A stretch of 64,000 bases of DNA from an uncultured Paracoccaceae bacterium (GTDB lineage: Bacteria > Pseudomonadota > Alphaproteobacteria > Rhodobacterales > Rhodobacteraceae), in NCBI GenBank assembly GCA_947488175.1, contig CANKYO010000001.1, forward strand, positions 248,001 to 312,000, written 5' to 3'. Of this stretch, positions 19,168 through 28,029 are shown piece after piece. Each line of letters opens with the position of its first letter. Position 1 is the first letter of the stretch. The position numbers and the translations under genes were made by a program. The notes beneath the pieces were generated by a model. The model was given only the letters and a program-made list of their open reading frames with translations, was not told the origin of the DNA and made no database searches.

Positions 19168-22100
19168 TCACTCCGCTGCCTGTTGCATCGGTGTGGCACG
19201 CAGCACCGCCAGCAATTCCTCACGCCGCTTGGCGGCCTTGCGGGCATTGGCCTCCTTCACCGGACCGAACCCACGGATATCCAGCGGCAGCGCTGCCAGC
19301 GCCACAGCCGCATCGCGCGTGTCCGGGCGGACGATCTGCAACACTTCGGCCATATCCTTCTCATATTCCTTGATCAGCGCGCGCTCCATCCGACGCTCGG
19401 CCGTCCTACCGAACGGATCAAACGGCGTCCCCCGCAGGAACTTCAGTTTCGCTAGCCTCGGGAACATTCGTGCCATCGTGGCCCCGTATTCCTTCTTCAT
19501 CGGGCGGCCATCCGGCCCAGTCTTGGAAATCATCGGCGGGGCCAGATGATAGGTCAGCTTCAGATCGCCATCAAACTCCGCTTCCGCTTTCGCCCGCGTC
19601 TCGGTCAGCAGGCGCGCCACCTCATATTCATCCTTATACGCCAACAGCTTATGATACCCTTTTGCCACGGCTTCACGCAGCGGGGCATCCTGAAACTGAT
19701 CGACCAGCCTGCGATACCGCTTGGCCAGCCGCTTGCCCTGATACTCCACCAGCCGGGCCTCGCGAAACACGATCTTCTCATCCAGTGACTTCGGCAATTG
19801 CACCACTTTCGGCGTCAGCAAGGCCTGCGCATCTTCCGGGTGCAGATAGGCCCACCGCCCCAGCTCGAACGCGCGGATATTGCGCTCCACTGCGGCACCA
19901 TTCAGCCGGATCGCCCCCACAATCGCGTCATAGCTCAGCGGGATCGCCCCCATCTGCCAGGCCGCACCAAAGATCATCATGTTCGAATAGATACTGTCAC
20001 CCAACAGCGCCTTCGCCAGATCAGAGGCGTCAAACATCGCCAGCCCCTCACCCAGCCGCGCCTGCAGTGCCACCTGCAACTGATCGGTGGGCAGCTTGAA
20101 CTCGGTATTCCGGGTGAAATCGCCGGTGATGATCTCGTGGCTGTTCACCACACCTTTCGTCCGCCCGGTCTTCATCAACCCAATCGTCTTGGACCCGGCA
20201 GAGACCACCAGATCACCCCCGATCAGCGCATCACACTCACCCGTTGCAACGCGGATCGCATTGATATCGCTCGGCTTCTCGGCAATTCGGCAATGGATAT
20301 GCACAGCACCGCCCTTCTGGGCGAGGCCTGCCATCTCCATCATGCCAGCCCCCTTGCCATCCATATGCGCAGCCATGGCCATGACTGCACCAATGGTCAC
20401 CACACCCGTGCCACCCACACCGGTAATCACAACGTTATGCGTGCCTTCAATCGCTGGCAGCTCTGGCTCTGGCATATCTGGCAGATCAACGTCCGCCGTC
20501 GCCTCTTTCCTGATCTTGGCCCCTTCAATCGTCACAAATGACGGACAGAACCCTTTCACACAGGAATAATCCTTGTTGCAGGACGACTGATCAATCGCAC
20601 GCTTGCGGCCGAGTTCCGTCTCCACCGGCACAATCGACACACAGTTCGACTGCACGCCACAATCGCCACAGCCTTCGCAGACATCCGTGTTGATAAACAC
20701 CCGCTTGTCCGGGTCGGGAAACTGGCCACGCTTGCGCCGCCGCCGTTTCTCCGCCGCACAGGTCTGAACATACACAATGGCCGACACACCTTTGTATTTG
20801 CTGAATTTCTCCTGCACCGCAGGCATATCAACCCGCTCATGCACATCCAGCCCCTTGGGAAAGAGGGACAGATCGATATCCTCTTTCTCATCATAAACCA
20901 GCGCGATATTCCGCACCCCCATCGCCTGCAATTCACGGCAGATCTGGTCGGCAGTCAGACCACCATCATTACCCTGCCCGCCCGTCATGGCGACCGCGTC
21001 ATTATACAGGATCTTGTAGGTAATATTCGTGCCCGCCAGCAGCGCAAAACGAATGGCCTGCACGCCCGAATGGTTATACGTCCCATCGCCCAGGTTCTGG
21101 AACACATGATCCCGGGTCGAAAACGGCGCCTCACCCACCCAGTTGGCCCCTTCACCGCCCATCTGGGTGAACCCCACCGTGTCACGGTCCATCCACTGCA
21201 CCATGTAGTGGCACCCGATCCCGGCATAGGCGCGCGATCCTTCCGGCACCTTGGTTGACGAATTATGCGGACAGCCCGAACAGAAATAGGGCAACCGCGC
21301 CGCGATCTCGGGCGCATTGTCCGCCCGGCGCGCCTCACTCAACTGCGCAAGACCCGCCTTCACCCCGTCAGACCCACAGCCTTCCTCAACCAGTATCCCA
21401 CCCAGCTTTTCGGCAATCCAGATCGGATCAAGTGCTGCACGGGTCGGAAAAATCTCCTCCCGGCGGCCTTCGGAATGCTCATCGCCCTTGTGCCAGCCAT
21501 AAACCCGGCGTTCGCGGCGATCATCAAAGATCGCCTCCTTGACCTGCACCTCGATCAGCTTGCGCTTTTCCTCGACGACCACGATCAAGTCCAGCCCCTC
21601 GGCCCATTCATGGAAACTCGCCATATCCAGCGGCCACACCTGCCCGACCTTATAGGTGGTGATCCCCAGCCGCTCCGCCTCAGCCTCATCAATGTTCAAC
21701 AGCGACAAAGCATGCTGCAAATCCAGCCAGTTCTTACCGGCGGCCACAAACCCGATCTTCGCCCCCGGCTTGCCCCATTTGCGCTGATCCATTTTGTTGG
21801 CACGCGAAAACGCCTCTGCCGCAAACCGCTTATGGTCAATCATCCGCGCCTCTTGCAGCTGCGGCGTATCGACCAAACGGATATTCAGCCCGCCTTCCGG
21901 CAAATCCATCTTCGGCGTCACAAACGACAACCGATGCGGATCACCGTCCACGACCGAGGTCACCTCAATCGTGTCCTTCATCGTCTTCAGACCAACCCAC
22001 ACCCCGGCATACCGGGACAGCTCCCAAGCGTAGAGGCCATAGTCGAGGATTTCCTGCACCCCCGCAGGCGATACAATCGGCATATAGGCATCGACCATGG

Positions 22101-22584
22101 CCCAGTCAGACTGGTGTAATGTGGTCGAACTTTCGCCCGTATGATCATCCCCCATCGCCATGATGACCCCGCCATGGGGCGACGTACCGGCCATATTGGC
22201 GTGACGCATCACATCGCCAGTGCGGTCCACACCCGGGCCCTTGCCGTACCACAGGCCAAAGACACCATCATACTTGCCCTCGCCGCGCAGTTCCGCCTGC
22301 TGCGATCCCCAAAGGGCGGTGGCTGCCAGGTCCTCGTTCAAACCCAGCTGAAACTTCACCTGCGCAGGCTCCAACACCTTCTTCGCCCGGGTCATCTGCA
22401 TATCAACCGCGCCCAGCGGCGACCCGCGATACCCCGTGACATAGCCCGCCGTATTCAAACCGGCCTTCTCATCACGCGCCCGCTGCATCAGCATCAACCG
22501 GACCAGCGCTTGCGTGCCGTTCAGCAAAACAGGCGATTTTGATAGGTCATACCGGTCGTTCAGGGACACATCCTGATGGGTCAT
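19168..22584 (-). CDS. Indolepyruvate ferredoxin oxidoreductase, fused single-chain form
   Basis: A 1138-residue enzyme that oxidatively decarboxylates aryl-pyruvates from aromatic amino acids to aryl-acetyl-CoA, passing electrons to ferredoxin or a flavoprotein. The order is: pyrimidine-binding domain (about 1-230), thiamine-diphosphate-binding domain with GDGTYNHSGVQ and the EKEDIDLSLFPKG region, two 4Fe-4S motifs (VCEGCGDCGVQSNC and CNKDYSCVKGFC near 640-690), the gamma domain (VVITGVGGTGVVTIG near 725) and a C-terminal DUF6537-like domain. In archaea these are separate IorA and IorB chains; the fused form is common in Proteobacteria. A divergent LysR gene and a palindrome in the intergenic region suggest dedicated regulation. 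Confidence 0.93.
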   Translation of the reverse strand: MTHQDVSLNDRYDLSKSPVLLNGTQALVRLMLMQRARDEKAGLNTAGYVTGYRGSPLGAVDMQMTRAKKVLEPAQVKFQLGLNEDLAATALWGSQQAELRGEGKYDGVFGLWYGKGPGVDRTGDVMRHANMAGTSPHGGVIMAMGDDHTGESSTTLHQSDWAMVDAYMPIVSPAGVQEILDYGLYAWELSRYAGVWVGLKTMKDTIEVTSVVDGDPHRLSFVTPKMDLPEGGLNIRLVDTPQLQEARMIDHKRFAAEAFSRANKMDQRKWGKPGAKIGFVAAGKNWLDLQHALSLLNIDEAEAERLGITTYKVGQVWPLDMASFHEWAEGLDLIVVVEEKRKLIEVQVKEAIFDDRRERRVYGWHKGDEHSEGRREEIFPTRAALDPIWIAEKLGGILVEEGCGSDGVKAGLAQLSEARRADNAPEIAARLPYFCSGCPHNSSTKVPEGSRAYAGIGCHYMVQWMDRDTVGFTQMGGEGANWVGEAPFSTRDHVFQNLGDGTYNHSGVQAIRFALLAGTNITYKILYNDAVAMTGGQGNDGGLTADQICRELQAMGVRNIALVYDEKEDIDLSLFPKGLDVHERVDMPAVQEKFSKYKGVSAIVYVQTCAAEKRRRRKRGQFPDPDKRVFINTDVCEGCGDCGVQSNCVSIVPVETELGRKRAIDQSSCNKDYSCVKGFCPSFVTIEGAKIRKEATADVDLPDMPEPELPAIEGTHNVVITGVGGTGVVTIGAVMAMAAHMDGKGAGMMEMAGLAQKGGAVHIHCRIAEKPSDINAIRVATGECDALIGGDLVVSAGSKTIGLMKTGRTKGVVNSHEIITGDFTRNTEFKLPTDQLQVALQARLGEGLAMFDASDLAKALLGDSIYSNMMIFGAAWQMGAIPLSYDAIVGAIRLNGAAVERNIRAFELGRWAYLHPEDAQALLTPKVVQLPKSLDEKIVFREARLVEYQGKRLAKRYRRLVDQFQDAPLREAVAKGYHKLLAYKDEYEVARLLTETRAKAEAEFDGDLKLTYHLAPPMISKTGPDGRPMKKEYGATMARMFPRLAKLKFLRGTPFDPFGRTAERRMERALIKEYEKDMAEVLQIVRPDTRDAAVALAALPLDIRGFGPVKEANARKAAKRREELLAVLRATPMQQAAE

Positions 22585-22623
22585 CTCGCACCTCCCCGCG
22601 CGTCAAATCACTTGACGCAACTA

Positions 22624-22644
22624 TAGGTCAAAATTACTGACCTA
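22624..22644. promoter_or_regulatory. Perfect inverted repeat, likely LysR operator
   Basis: TAGGTCA-N7-TGACCTA is a perfect 7-bp inverted repeat containing a centred T-N11-A (22628 to 22640), the classic LysR-type binding pattern. It lies 40 nt upstream of the oxidoreductase start and 100 nt upstream of the divergent lysR start. Confidence 0.7.
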
Positions 22645-22743
22645 CAAAGCGGAATTTTGTCGCGCATCACGTTTGCAACCAATTGCACACTTCGCGTAAT
22701 GATCTGCTAAAGATAGCGATAACATTGATGACGGCGGGAAAAA

Positions 22744-23649
22744 ATGGACTGGGACAAACTAAGAATATTTCACGCCGTCGCAGACGCCGGATCGCTGACA
22801 CATGCAGGCGACACGCTGCATCTGTCGCAATCTGCCGTCTCGCGCCAGATCCGGGCGCTTGAGGAATCACTTAACACCACCCTCTTTCACCGGCATGCGC
22901 GCGGGCTGATCCTGACCGAACAGGGTGAACTTCTGTTCGACGCCACCAAATCCATGAACAAACGGCTCGAGGCCGCATCGGCCCGTATCCGCGACAGTGA
23001 AGAGGAAGTGTTCGGCGAACTCCGTGTGACGACGACAACCGGCTTCGGCACGCTCTGGCTCGCCCCACGCCTGCCAAAGCTCTATGAACAATATCCCGAC
23101 CTCAAAATCGACCTCATGCTTGAAGAACGGGTGCTGGACCTGCCCATGCGCGAGGCTGACGTTGCCATCCGCATGAAAGAACCCAGCCAGGCTGACCTGA
23201 TCCGCAAACGGCTAATGTCTGTGCGCATGCGGCTCTATGCCTCGCGGGAGTATCTGGAAAAGAACAATCCGATCGAAAAAATCGAAGATATCAGCAACCA
23301 CCGCCTGCTCTGCCAAAGCCTGAACTCAATCCAGGTCGCTGCCGGTGCGACGCTGGTCCAGCACCTGCTCACCTACGACATCCCGAACCTGTTTACGGTG
23401 AACAACTATTTCGGGGTACTCCAAGGGGTACTCAACAACCTCGGCATCGGTGTGCTGCCCGATTACGTGACCGAAGATTTCCCCGACCTCGTCCGCGTCC
23501 TGCCCGATCTGGAATCCGGCGAAGTCCCCGTCTTCCTCGCCTACCCCGAAGAACTGCGGCAATCCAAACGGATCAGCGCCTTCCGCGACTTCGTGCAGGA
23601 AGAAATCTTCGCCCACCGCAAAAAGATGCGGGAAGCAATCGGCGTCTGA
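22744..23649 (+). CDS. LysR-family transcriptional regulator
   Basis: A 301-residue regulator: winged helix-turn-helix at residues about 1-60 (MDWDKLRIFHAVADAGSLTHAGDTLHLSQSAVSRQIRALE split here as DNA-binding region), then a substrate-binding domain. It is divergent from the indolepyruvate oxidoreductase gene and separated from it by 159 nt containing a T-N11-A palindrome. By the usual LysR logic it should control that gene and itself, perhaps in response to an aromatic amino acid or aryl-pyruvate; the ligand is unknown. Confidence 0.88.
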   Translation: MDWDKLRIFHAVADAGSLTHAGDTLHLSQSAVSRQIRALEESLNTTLFHRHARGLILTEQGELLFDATKSMNKRLEAASARIRDSEEEVFGELRVTTTTGFGTLWLAPRLPKLYEQYPDLKIDLMLEERVLDLPMREADVAIRMKEPSQADLIRKRLMSVRMRLYASREYLEKNNPIEKIEDISNHRLLCQSLNSIQVAAGATLVQHLLTYDIPNLFTVNNYFGVLQGVLNNLGIGVLPDYVTEDFPDLVRVLPDLESGEVPVFLAYPEELRQSKRISAFRDFVQEEIFAHRKKMREAIGV

Positions 23650-23710
23650 CCTCTTGAAGAAAGCTCATCGCACCGCGCGCCCATTTCATCATGGGGTCTG
23701 CAAACACGTG

Positions 23711-23790
23711 CCCGACGATTTGCCGACACAAGTCCGACGCAACGCCGACCGCACCAATCGCCTGAAATCAAAGCATTAACAGGCGATTCG
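23711..23790 (+). repeat. Phased CCGAC element, copy 1
   Basis: An 80-nt element with CCGAC repeated four times at exactly 11-bp spacing (starting 23712, 23723, 23734, 23745), followed by GCATTAAC and ending in GATTCG. A second copy at 63023-63102 aligns without gaps at about 60 of 80 positions, with all four CCGAC units, GCATTAAC and GATTCG conserved. Just upstream is a small hairpin (CCCAT / ATGGG). The spacing matches about one helical turn, suggesting a protein-binding array; GATTC is also a CcrM-type GANTC methylation site. Function unknown. Confidence 0.7.
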
Positions 23791-23902
23791 ATCCGACCGC
23801 ACACAACTTGGATACGAAACGCACCCCAAACAAAACCCCGCCAAAGGTGTGAGCCATGCACGCAACACATACCGGCAATGCAGTCCAATAATCAGATTTT
23901 TT

Positions 23903-23931
23903 CTTGAATGGTCAAAAAACGCACCCTATCT
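23903..23931 (+). promoter_or_regulatory. RpoH (sigma-32)-type promoter
   Basis: CTTGAA at 23903-23908, a 16-nt spacer and CCTATCT at 23925-23931 match the alphaproteobacterial heat-shock sigma consensus CTTGAA-N16/17-CYTATNT. It points at the small RNA candidate and terminator at 23938-24015. Confidence 0.6.
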
Positions 23932-23937
23932 CATCTC

Positions 23938-24015
23938 TCGAAGGCGATGATGCTCAGACGCTCATCATCTTCACCTCCCTGTTGGACTTCGCCGGGCCTT
24001 GTGCCCGGCTTTTTT
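23938..24015 (+). ncRNA. Candidate stress-induced small RNA
   Basis: About 78 nt lie between an RpoH-type promoter and a strong intrinsic terminator, with no coding sequence between. The 5' part forms a 7-bp hairpin (GATGATG 23946-23952 with CATCATC 23963-23969, 10-nt loop), followed by a linker containing CACCTCCCT, complementary to Shine-Dalgarno sequences, and then the terminator stem. The plan recalls the RpoH-dependent CcsR/Cuckoo RNAs of Rhodobacter sphaeroides, which carry anti-Shine-Dalgarno motifs, but the motif here is shorter and I cannot confirm homology. Confidence 0.55.
23991..24015 (+). terminator. Rho-independent terminator of the small RNA
   Basis: GCCGGGC-CTTGT-GCCCGGC followed by six T residues. 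It is 340 nt beyond the lysR stop and just before the csbD-type promoter, so it most simply ends a separate short transcript. Confidence 0.85.
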
Positions 24016-24037
24016 CTGCCTGATCGGCAGATTGATC

Positions 24038-24062
24038 GGAACGATCCGGGCAGCACTGCGTT
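24038..24062 (+). promoter_or_regulatory. EcfG-type (general stress) promoter of the CsbD gene
   Basis: GGAAC, a 16-nt spacer and CGTT match the alphaproteobacterial EcfG general-stress promoter (GGAAC-N16/17-CGTT), 34 nt before the CsbD start. Many Rhodobacterales are thought to lack EcfG, so another ECF sigma factor is possible. Confidence 0.5.
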
Positions 24063-24096
24063 TTGCCCTCGTAACGCAACACAATAGGAGAGCGTC

Positions 24097-24294
24097 ATGA
24101 ACTGGGATCAGGTCCAAGGCAACTGGAAGCAATTCAAAGGCAACGTACAGTCCAAGTGGGGCGAGTTGACCGATGATGAGGTCGACCAGGTCGAGGGCGA
24201 CCGCGAAGCTCTCGAAGGCAAAATCCAGGCCAAATACGGCAAGACGAAAGAAGAGGCGAAAAAAGAAGTCGACGAGTTTATCAACAGCCTCTGA
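24097..24294 (+). CDS. CsbD-family stress protein
   Basis: A 65-residue hydrophilic, highly charged protein starting MNWDQVQGNWKQFKGNVQ, the CsbD signature; the rest (WGELTDDEVDQVEGDREALEG) fits the family throughout. CsbD proteins accumulate under general stress in many bacteria; their biochemical role is unknown. AGGAG lies before the ATG. The gene has its own ECF-like promoter and a strong terminator, so it is probably monocistronic. Confidence 0.92.
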   Translation: MNWDQVQGNWKQFKGNVQSKWGELTDDEVDQVEGDREALEGKIQAKYGKTKEEAKKEVDEFINSL

Positions 24295-24315
24295 TCAGCC
24301 TTCAAAGCAGTAAAC

Positions 24316-24349
24316 AAGCCGGGCCTCGCGCCCGGCTTACGCATTTTTT
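24316..24349 (+). terminator. Terminator of the CsbD gene
   Basis: AAGCCGGGC-CTCGC-GCCCGGCTT followed shortly by TTTTTT, 21 nt after the CsbD stop. Confidence 0.85.
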
Positions 24350-24415
24350 GACCTCCCATTTTGCGAACCCGGTCCGTGGTGTTAGTTTTTCCGCCGAAAC
24401 ATCCCGGATCACACC

Positions 24416-25036
24416 ATGATCACTGACATAGCCGACTATTTCACCAAAGGCTGCGGACGCTGCACCCGTTTTGACACGCCCGATTGTTCGACGAAGGTCT
24501 GGAACAAGGGCTTGTGCGACCTACGTGAACTGTGCCGCAGCGCGGGCCTGACAGAAACGATTAAATGGGGCCACCCCTGCTACATGCACGCAGGGCGCAA
24601 CATCGCGATCATTGGCGCGTTCCGCAATAATTTCCGACTCAGTTTCTTCAACGCCGCCCTGATGAAAGACCCCGACAGCGCGCTGGAACGCAAAGGCGAA
24701 AACACTGCCCATCCCGACATGCTGCGCTTCACCGATAATGCGCAAGTCACCGCGCAAGCCGACCTGATCAAGTCCTACCTGGCTGAGGCAATAGGTTATG
24801 CCGAAAAAGGGATCAAACCCCCGACCACTGAAAACACGCGCGATATACCCACAGAACTTGCCGACGCGCTCGATGCCGACCCCCAACTGGCCGCGGCCTT
24901 CGCCGCCCTCACCCCCGGCCGCCAACGCGGCTACTTTCTGCATATCACCAGCGCCAAGCAATCCGCTACGCGCAGCGCCCGTATCGAAAAATGCTGCGAC
25001 CGCATCTTTGCCGGCAAAGGCTTCAATGAACGCTAA
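24416..25036 (+). CDS. YdeI/DUF1801-family protein
   Basis: A 206-residue cytoplasmic protein. The N-terminal half, with [32 protein letters not shown] split around residue 45-77, is a DUF1801-type fold, and the C-terminal half ([31 protein letters not shown]) is the YdeI/OmpD-associated segment. Relatives are annotated as possible bacteriocin-protection proteins, which is weakly supported. Three extra Cys residues near the N-terminus (CGRC...C) are notable. It stands upstream of purL with a 59-nt gap. Confidence 0.8.
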   Translation: MITDIADYFTKGCGRCTRFDTPDCSTKVWNKGLCDLRELCRSAGLTETIKWGHPCYMHAGRNIAIIGAFRNNFRLSFFNAALMKDPDSALERKGENTAHPDMLRFTDNAQVTAQADLIKSYLAEAIGYAEKGIKPPTTENTRDIPTELADALDADPQLAAAFAALTPGRQRGYFLHITSAKQSATRSARIEKCCDRIFAGKGFNER

Positions 25037-25095
25037 CCCCGTTGCCCCTTCGCGCCCCTTCGCTTAAAGGACCTGCAACTGCCGAAGGGGACGTC

Positions 25096-27255
25096 ATGCA
25101 AGAGCCAGCCATCACCGAAGATCTGATCGCCGCCCATGGGCTCAAACCCGACGAATACGACCGGATCCTGCAGATCATCGGACGTGAACCAACCTTCACC
25201 GAACTCGGCATTTTCTCGGCCATGTGGAACGAACATTGTTCCTACAAGTCTTCCAAAAAATGGCTGCGCACCCTGCCCACGGAAGGCCCCCAGGTGATCT
25301 GCGGCCCCGGTGAAAACGCAGGTGTTGTCGATATCGGCGACGGCCAGGCAGTTGTTTTCAAAATGGAAAGCCACAACCACCCCAGCTACATCGAACCCTA
25401 TCAGGGTGCTGCCACCGGCGTGGGCGGCATCCTGCGCGATGTCTTCACCATGGGCGCGCGGCCCATCGCGGCGATGAACTCGCTCAGCTTCGGCGCACCA
25501 TCACACCCGAAAACCCGCCAACTCGTAAACGGCGTCGTCGCAGGCATCGGTGGCTACGGCAACTGCTTCGGCGTACCCACCGTGGGGGGCGAGGTGCGGT
25601 TCGATCCCGCCTATAACGGCAACTGTCTCGTCAACGCCTTTGCTGCAGGCCTCGCCGACGCGGATAAGATCTTCTACTCCGCCGCCTCCGGCGTCGGCAT
25701 GCCCGTGGTCTATCTGGGCGCCAAAACCGGGCGCGACGGCGTAGGTGGCGCCACCATGGCGTCAGCCGAATTCGACGACACGATCGAGGAAAAACGACCC
25801 ACCGTACAGGTCGGCGACCCCTTCACCGAAAAGCGGCTGATGGAAGCGACACTGGAACTCATGGCCACCGGTGCCGTGATCTCCATCCAGGACATGGGTG
25901 CGGCTGGCCTCACCTGCTCAGCCGTCGAAATGGGCGACAAAGGCGGCCTGGGCGTCAAACTCAACCTCAACGCGGTCCCCCAGCGCGAGGACAACATGAC
26001 CGCCTACGAAATGATGCTCTCCGAAAGCCAGGAACGCATGCTCATGGTCCTCAAGCCCGAGCTTGAGGCCAAAGCCCGCGCCGTTTTCGAAAAATGGGAC
26101 CTCGATTTCGCCATCGTGGGCGAAACCATCGCCGAAGACCGGTTCATCGTTGAACATAATGGCGAAATCAAAGCCGACCTGCCACTGGCCACGCTCTCCG
26201 GCTCCGCCCCTGAATACGACCGGCCATGGGTGCCCACCCCGGCCGCCGCCTCGCTTGGCGACGTTCCTGACGTGAACCCCATCGACGGGCTCACGGCGCT
26301 GATCAGCGGCCCCAATTACGCCGCCAAGCAATGGGTTTACGAACAGTACGACAGTCAGGTCATGGCCGACACAGCCCGCACGCCCGGCGCAGGCAGCGGC
26401 ATCGTGCGGGTCCACGGCACCGACAAATCGCTGGCCTTCACCAGCGATGTAACACCCCGCTACGTCAAGGCGAACCCGGTTGAAGGCGGCAAGCAAGCTG
26501 TGGCCGAAGCCTACCGCAACCTCACCGCCGTCGGGGCCACACCATTGGCCACCACCGACAACATGAACTTCGGCAACCCCGAAAAGCCCGAAATCATGGG
26601 GCAATTTGTCGGCGCGATCCAAGGGATCGGCGAAGCCGTCAAAGCACTCGACATGCCCATCGTCTCCGGCAACGTCTCGCTCTACAACGAAACCGACGGC
26701 AAGGGCATCCTGCCCACACCCACCATCGGCGCCGTCGGGATCATCCGCCACCCCGACCACATGATCACCGGCCAGATCCGCGAAGGACACATCCTGCTCC
26801 TTCTGGGCGAAACCCACGGGCACCTGGGGCAGTCGGCGCTCCTGGCCGAACTCCTCGGGCGGGTCGAAGGTGACGCGCCGCCAGTCGATCTGGAGGCGGA
26901 AAAAACCAACGGCGACTTCATCCGCGCCAATCACAACCTGATCACCGCCTGCACCGATCTCAGCGATGGCGGTCTCGCCCTCGCGGCCTTCGAACTGGCT
27001 GAACAGGCCGGCGTGGGCATCAAGCTGGATATCAGCGACACCCCCACCCTTTTCGGCGAAGATCAGGCGCGGTACCTAATCGCCTGCAATTTCGATCAGG
27101 CCGAGGCGCTGATGGTCGCGGCCAATCAGTCCGGGGTCACGCTGACAACAGTCGGCAAGGCAGGCGGTGATCAGATCACCTATGGCAGCCACAGCGCTCC
27201 ACTTGATGACCTGGCCCGGATCTTCCGCACATCCTTCGAAAACGCGGTGGCCTGA
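25096..27255 (+). CDS. purL: Phosphoribosylformylglycinamidine synthase subunit PurL
   Basis: Converts FGAR to FGAM in purine synthesis, using ammonia delivered by PurQ in a complex with PurS. At 719 residues it is the short PurL without a glutaminase domain. Family motifs are [14 protein letters not shown] near 38-51, the [12 protein letters not shown] / KMESHNHPS region near 70-100 and the second repeat with [14 protein letters not shown]. The start at 25096 has AAGGGG upstream and matches the family; an in-frame start 18 codons earlier is unlikely. It is followed by a palindromic repeat element. Confidence 0.96.
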   Translation: MQEPAITEDLIAAHGLKPDEYDRILQIIGREPTFTELGIFSAMWNEHCSYKSSKKWLRTLPTEGPQVICGPGENAGVVDIGDGQAVVFKMESHNHPSYIEPYQGAATGVGGILRDVFTMGARPIAAMNSLSFGAPSHPKTRQLVNGVVAGIGGYGNCFGVPTVGGEVRFDPAYNGNCLVNAFAAGLADADKIFYSAASGVGMPVVYLGAKTGRDGVGGATMASAEFDDTIEEKRPTVQVGDPFTEKRLMEATLELMATGAVISIQDMGAAGLTCSAVEMGDKGGLGVKLNLNAVPQREDNMTAYEMMLSESQERMLMVLKPELEAKARAVFEKWDLDFAIVGETIAEDRFIVEHNGEIKADLPLATLSGSAPEYDRPWVPTPAAASLGDVPDVNPIDGLTALISGPNYAAKQWVYEQYDSQVMADTARTPGAGSGIVRVHGTDKSLAFTSDVTPRYVKANPVEGGKQAVAEAYRNLTAVGATPLATTDNMNFGNPEKPEIMGQFVGAIQGIGEAVKALDMPIVSGNVSLYNETDGKGILPTPTIGAVGIIRHPDHMITGQIREGHILLLLGETHGHLGQSALLAELLGRVEGDAPPVDLEAEKTNGDFIRANHNLITACTDLSDGGLALAAFELAEQAGVGIKLDISDTPTLFGEDQARYLIACNFDQAEALMVAANQSGVTLTTVGKAGGDQITYGSHSAPLDDLARIFRTSFENAVA

Positions 27256-27257
27256 TC

Positions 27258-27289
27258 TTCTTTCTTCCCAAAACACTCCCGCCGGAGGC
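27258..27289 (+). repeat. Post-stop intergenic repeat, copy 2
   Basis: Same 32-nt element as after moeA (30 of 32 identical), beginning 2 nt after the purL stop. Here it runs into a perfect palindrome, GCCGGAG-G-CTCCGGC at 27281-27295, which could form a transcript-ending hairpin. Confidence 0.75.
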
Positions 27290-27347
27290 TCCGGCTTGTC
27301 CACCAGCGCAAGCGCCCCTAGATTAAGCGCAACAGACGAGGAACCAG

Positions 27348-27593
27348 ATGCCCATCACCGCCTATGAGATCGAAACCCTGCTGCGCGAAAGCTTCCCCAA
27401 CGCCACCATCGAAATCCAGGGCGACGACGGGGTTCATTTCCAGGGACTCGTGATCGACGAAAGCTTCCGCGGCATGAACCGCATCCAGCAACAACGCGCC
27501 GTAATGGCCGTGATCAAACCCAAGGTCGATAGCGGCGAAATTCACGCGCTTGGCCTCACCACGAAAGCCCCCGACGAGCCGCAAAATTCTTAA
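27348..27593 (+). CDS. BolA-family protein (BolA/IbaG type)
   Basis: An 81-residue protein with the BolA fold: the EIETLLRESFPNATIEIQGD start, a conserved His in GVHFQGLVI and the SFRGMNRIQQQRAVM helix, ending at GEIHALGLTTKAP. BolA proteins bind [2Fe-2S] clusters together with monothiol glutaredoxins and assist iron-sulfur trafficking. The very next gene is a monothiol glutaredoxin, so a BolA-Grx complex is expected. The ribosome site GAGGAACC precedes the ATG. Confidence 0.92.
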   Translation: MPITAYEIETLLRESFPNATIEIQGDDGVHFQGLVIDESFRGMNRIQQQRAVMAVIKPKVDSGEIHALGLTTKAPDEPQNS

Positions 27594-27629
27594 ACAAGAA
27601 TTTTGACAAAAGTCTTTTCAAGACTTTTG
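27583..27629 (+). repeat. Two tandem AT-rich hairpins between bolA and grxD
   Basis: AAAATTCTT-AAAC-AAGAATTTT (27583-27604) and CAAAAGTCTT-TTC-AAGACTTTTG (27607-27629) are two consecutive perfect inverted repeats. The first overlaps the last bolA codons. They stand out as A/T-rich in a GC-rich region and could act as a transcript-stabilising or attenuating structure between two genes that may need unequal expression. Confidence 0.7.
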
Positions 27630-27651
27630 CGCCAACCCAAAAGGAAGAACC

Positions 27652-28011
27652 ATGACAGCTCAAGACCAGATCAAGGAAACCGTGACGAAGAACGACGTCG
27701 TGCTCTTCATGAAAGGCACCAAATCCATGCCGCAATGCGGGTTCTCGTCCCGCGTCGCCGGAGTGCTGAACTTCATGGGCGTCGAATATCATGACATCAA
27801 CGTGCTGGCCGATGACGACATCCGCCAAGGGATCAAGGATTATTCCGACTGGCCCACCATCCCCCAGCTTTACATCAAAGGCGAATTCGTGGGCGGTTGC
27901 GACATCATCACCGAAATGACGCTCTCTGGCGAACTCGATGCCGAATTCGCCAAGCACGGGATCAACTTTGACAAAGACGCCGCCGACAAGATCCGCGAAG
28001 CGAACGGCTGA
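27652..28011 (+). CDS. grxD: Monothiol glutaredoxin (Grx4/GrxD type)
   Basis: A 119-residue protein with the monothiol CGFS active site (MPQCGFSSRV, Cys near residue 29), KGTKSMPQ before it and WPTIPQLYIKGEFVGGCDI after it, all diagnostic of the Grx4 class. It coordinates a [2Fe-2S] cluster with glutathione and delivers it with BolA partners. An AAGGAAGA ribosome site precedes the ATG. Confidence 0.95.
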   Translation: MTAQDQIKETVTKNDVVLFMKGTKSMPQCGFSSRVAGVLNFMGVEYHDINVLADDDIRQGIKDYSDWPTIPQLYIKGEFVGGCDIITEMTLSGELDAEFAKHGINFDKDAADKIREANG

Positions 28012-28029
28012 ACGCACTGCGCCGGGGCG

